A stretch of 64,000 nt of DNA from Streptomyces vilmorinianum. GTDB taxonomy: Bacteria; Actinomycetota; Actinomycetes; Streptomycetales; Streptomycetaceae. Each line of letters starts with the position of its first letter. The stretch's first letter is position 1. The notes beneath the pieces are model-generated. The model saw only the letters and a program-made list of their open reading frames with translations. It was not told the origin of the DNA and did no database searches. The translations under genes were made by a program, and so were the position numbers. The stretch lies in the NCBI RefSeq assembly GCF_005517195.1, contig NZ_CP040244.1, positions 3,614,001 through 3,678,000 on the forward strand. Reading direction: 5' to 3'. Positions 61,641 to 64,000 of the stretch are shown one piece after another.

Positions 61641-62302
61641 GACGCCGACGCCGCGGGCGGCACCACCCGGATGCCGAAACCGTACGAGCCGATCGCCCCG
61701 GCGATCCCGACGAAGAGCAGTGCGTAGTGCTCCTGCCCGCGCGCGGTGGCGATGCCCCCGAGATCGAGCAGCGACTCCCGCGGCCAGCCCAGATCGGCCA
61801 GCAGCCCGCTCACCGTCCGCTTGGCCTCGGCGTCGTCCCCGGAGAGGAAGACCGTGCTGGGTCCCGCCAGCGACTCCGGGGCGATCATCACGGTCGAGTC
61901 GATCGTGCACAGCGTCTTGACCACCGGCGTCTGCGGGAACGCCTGCTGGATCTCCTCGCCGAGGCTGACCACGAGGTGCGACAGCGGGGGAGGACTGCCC
62001 TCCTCCAGGAAGCCCACGGCCACGTCGAGCAGCATCTTCCCGGCCAGGGCCGGCGCCCCGATCGAGGTGAGCAGCCCCACCGACGCGGTGCCGGGCGTCG
62101 CGTTGACCAGCACCTCGGCGTGCGCGGTGGCCCCGGCCGGGTCCTCGACCCGTACCCCCGCGTCGAGCAGTTCCTTCAGCTCCGTGAGCAGCTCCGTGTC
62201 CTCGGGGCGCCGCGACCCGAGGACGATGTCGTGGCCCGCGCGGGACCAGCCCGCCGCCAGCGCCCGTGCCACATGTCCCGTACCCAGAATTCCGATTCGC
62301 AT
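61637..62302 (-). CDS. NADPH-dependent F420 reductase-like oxidoreductase
   Basis: A 221-residue protein from ATG at 62302. The Rossmann motif is RIGILGTGHVARALAAGW. LGSRRPEDTELLTELKELLD, VLVNATPGTASVGLLTSIGA and the late SLLDLGGIATARGQEHYALL match the F420H2:NADP/NADP-oxidoreductase (COG2085) family. It probably transfers hydride between NADPH and F420 or acts on a related substrate; cofactor use is unproven. Confidence 0.85.
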   Translation of the reverse strand: MRIGILGTGHVARALAAGWSRAGHDIVLGSRRPEDTELLTELKELLDAGVRVEDPAGATAHAEVLVNATPGTASVGLLTSIGAPALAGKMLLDVAVGFLEEGSPPPLSHLVVSLGEEIQQAFPQTPVVKTLCTIDSTVMIAPESLAGPSTVFLSGDDAEAKRTVSGLLADLGWPRESLLDLGGIATARGQEHYALLFVGIAGAIGSYGFGIRVVPPAASAS

Positions 62303-62447
62303 GGGGACGACGCTAGGCCCGCCCGCGCCGGTGCCACATCGGACCATGGTCCGGCCCGTCCGGCGCGGAGACCTAGGGACGACGCCCTAGGCACGGCGCC
62401 CTAAGCCCTTCGCCCGCGGACCGGTCCGAGCTGAGATGATCGTACGT

Positions 62448-62945
62448 ATGCACACCTCTTCCGCCACGGCCGACGCCCTCACCACCGAGCGGCTCCTGCT
62501 GCGGCCCGTGCGGACCGGCGACGTACCCGAGGTCACGCGATTGTGGACCGACCCTCAGGTCCGGTTCCACCTGGGCGGACCGGTGGCCGAGCAGATCGTA
62601 CGGATCCGGCAGCGGCGGATCGTCGGGGCGCCCGGCGTCCACGCGGTGGTGCGCGCGTCCGACGGCGTGCTGCTCGGCCTGGTGACGGTGGAGCCCGACG
62701 CGCGGGACGGTGAGACGGAGGTCTCGTACCAGTTCCTGCCCGAGCACTGGGGACGGGGCTACGCGCGCGAGGCCGTCGCCGCCGCAATCGGCAAGGCGCT
62801 GGAGACCACGCCGAGCGTGATCGCGGTGACCCAGGAGGCGAACGACCGCTCGCGCCGCCTCCTGGAGGCCGTCGGCATGGTCCACGTCGCGTCCTTCGTG
62901 GAGTTCGACGCCCACCAGGTGCTCTACCGCAAGAGCGGCGCCTGA
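62448..62945 (+). CDS. GNAT-family acetyltransferase
   Basis: A 165-residue protein from ATG 62448 (ATG 62436 is the alternative). RimJ/RimL signatures are TERLLLRPVRTGDVPEVTRL, SYQFLPEHWGRGYAREAVAA (acetyl-CoA loop) and TQEANDRSRRLLEAVGMVHV. The substrate is unknown. It is a single gene on the plus strand between two minus-strand genes. Confidence 0.88.
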   Translation: MHTSSATADALTTERLLLRPVRTGDVPEVTRLWTDPQVRFHLGGPVAEQIVRIRQRRIVGAPGVHAVVRASDGVLLGLVTVEPDARDGETEVSYQFLPEHWGRGYAREAVAAAIGKALETTPSVIAVTQEANDRSRRLLEAVGMVHVASFVEFDAHQVLYRKSGA

Positions 62946-62961
62946 GTCTCGTCGCGCCCCC

Positions 62962-63540
62962 TCAGCGGACCTTCTCGCCGGCCGCCAGCTTCCCGATCAT
63001 CCGCTCGAGCCGCTCCGCCCGGTTCTTCGGCGTGCGCGCCTGCCACAGCCGCAGGATCACCAGGTACTGATCGGTCTTCCCGAGCCCCTCGTAGAAGGCC
63101 CGTGCCCGCTCGTCCGCCGCCAGGGCCGCCGCGAGGTCGTCCGGTACGGTCGCCTCCGCCTGGGACGGGTACGCGGCCGCCCACCGGCCGTCGGCCTGCG
63201 CCGCCCGCACCTCGGCGAGCCCCGGCTCCCGCATCCGCCCGGCGGCGGTGAGCGCCTCGACCTTGCGGACGTTCACCTGCGACCAGAGGCTGCGCGGCCG
63301 GCGCGGGGTGTACTTCTGGAGGTAGTGCTCCCCGTCACCGGCCCGGCGCTGCCCGTCGATCCAGCCGAAGCACAGCATGCAGTCCAGGATCTCCGGATTC
63401 GTCAGCGACGGGACACCGGAGCCCTTCTTGGCGACCTTCAGCCAGACCCCGGGCGCGTCCGCGTGGTGCGCCTCCAGCCAGGACTCCAGTTCCTCGGTGT
63501 CCGTCGCCGTCATGACCGCGAGCCCCTCGTACGTCTCCAC
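62962..63540 (-). CDS. YdeI/OmpD-associated family protein
   Basis: A 192-residue protein. GTG at 63540 is preferred, with GGAGGGG upstream, over an internal ATG at 63513. LESWLEAHHADAPGVWLKVA, the aromatic LDCMLCFGWIDGQRR and YTPRRPRSLWSQVNVRKVEA are the conserved blocks. The C-terminus has YPSQAEATVPDDLAAALAAD and YLVILRLWQARTPKNRAERL. The family is widespread and bears on cationic-peptide sensitivity in some bacteria, but its biochemistry is unknown. Confidence 0.9.
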   Translation of the reverse strand: METYEGLAVMTATDTEELESWLEAHHADAPGVWLKVAKKGSGVPSLTNPEILDCMLCFGWIDGQRRAGDGEHYLQKYTPRRPRSLWSQVNVRKVEALTAAGRMREPGLAEVRAAQADGRWAAAYPSQAEATVPDDLAAALAADERARAFYEGLGKTDQYLVILRLWQARTPKNRAERLERMIGKLAAGEKVR

Positions 63541-63638
63541 GGGACTGCCCCTCCGTCCGGTCCGTGCGATGCCGTCGGCGTCGCTGGGGAACACGATAGG
63601 GACAGCGGTGCGAAAGCGGCCGCGTGGGGCGCACGCCG

Positions 63639-64000
63639 TCAGAAGCGGGCGTGCGTGGTGATGTCGGACTCGAACTGAGTGATCATCTCCGGGGTCACCG
63701 TCGGGCGGCACTGGCCGATCGCCTCCAGGTAGTCCGCCGTGCTCGCTCCCGGGAGCCGCTCGTCGGCGCCGGCCCGGCCGCCGACGGAGACGAGATCGCG
63801 CTCGAAGGAGTTCTGCGCCGCGATCCGCGCCGCGTGCTCGATGTCCGCCGGCGTGAACAGATCGCTCGCCGCGACCAGTTCGTCCACGTCCACGTCCACC
63901 CGGCCGTCGGTGTAGCGCGACCAGATCGCGGCCCGGGCCGCCTTGTCCGGCGTACCGATCGGGATGAGGTAGTCGAAGCGGCCGGGGCGCAGGAAGGCCG
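63639..64000 (-). CDS. AAA+ ATPase, C-terminal end only
   Basis: This is the last part of a gene whose start lies beyond the right edge; 120 codons are visible. AFLRPGRFDYLIPIGTPDKA contains the RPGRFD arginine-finger/sensor region of FtsH/Cdc48-type AAA+ proteins. It is followed by the lid helices SDLFTPADIEHAARIAAQNS with the conserved Asp-Ile-Glu pattern. The C-terminus (TPEMITQFESDITTHARF) carries no protease domain, so it is a chaperone/unfoldase-type ATPase and not FtsH. Confidence 0.88.
   Translation of the reverse strand, partial: AFLRPGRFDYLIPIGTPDKAARAAIWSRYTDGRVDVDVDELVAASDLFTPADIEHAARIAAQNSFERDLVSVGGRAGADERLPGASTADYLEAIGQCRPTVTPEMITQFESDITTHARF

Overview
The window is high-GC actinobacterial DNA and almost certainly comes from a Streptomyces chromosome. 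Support comes from GTG/TTG starts, Streptomyces-restricted families (DUF6233, DUF6415, DUF397, NsdA-like and XRE-TPR regulators), and geosmin, 2-methylisoborneol (2-MIB) and tetrahydroxynaphthalene genes within 30 kb.

Bases 1 to about 21.83 kb look like the right arm of an integrated element. The first 10 kb is a siphophage tail and lysis module: tail chaperone, tape measure, distal tail protein, Gp37-like protein, SGNH-hydrolase tail fibre, a shortened Acb2/Tad1-type anti-CBASS protein, amidase endolysin and holins. Small accessory genes follow, separated by a recurring terminator-like tail. Between 13 and 20 kb lies cargo: a DUF6233 protein, a HAD hydrolase, an XRE-TPR regulator divergent from two conserved small genes, and a graspetide (ATP-grasp RiPP) cluster made of a precursor, an ATP-grasp maturase and a PIMT-like methyltransferase, followed by a short GntR regulator. 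A two-helix membrane protein and an HU-head/H1-tail protein complete the arm. The element ends inside a phenylacetate-CoA ligase gene (paaK), which is cut after about 260 codons. No integrase is visible, so the other end lies to the left of the window.

From 22 to 30 kb is secondary metabolism. First comes the 2-MIB operon (family 2B encapsulin shell with a cNMP-binding domain, 2-MIB synthase, geranyl diphosphate C-methyltransferase), then the THN/flaviolin operon (RppA type III PKS, CYP158-like P450, MomA-like cupin). From 30 to 44 kb are a GNAT, a pentapeptide-repeat protein, an unusual hydrolase-hydrolase-GNAT fusion, a decayed IS5-type transposase, a membrane protein, a TROVE/Ro60 protein, and an acyl-CoA gene set (acyl-CoA synthetase, crotonase, DUF35 protein, two thiolase-like proteins). 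From 44 to 64 kb are DUF397 and ACT proteins, a large LuxR-family ATPase, an S4 protein, geosmin synthase, a secreted amidase, a phosphotransferase, an NsdA-like regulator, a PAS-SpoIIE phosphatase, a threonine-synthase-like PLP enzyme, an F420-type reductase, a GNAT, a YdeI-type protein and the end of an AAA+ ATPase.

The most striking link is between the two terpene loci. The 2-MIB synthase carries two copies of GPTGLGTS(A/G)AR in its disordered N-terminus, beside its encapsulin gene. The geosmin synthase 24 kb away ends in [11 protein letters not shown] and has a related motif between its two domains. This suggests a common encapsulation tag and a shell shared by two odorant enzymes.
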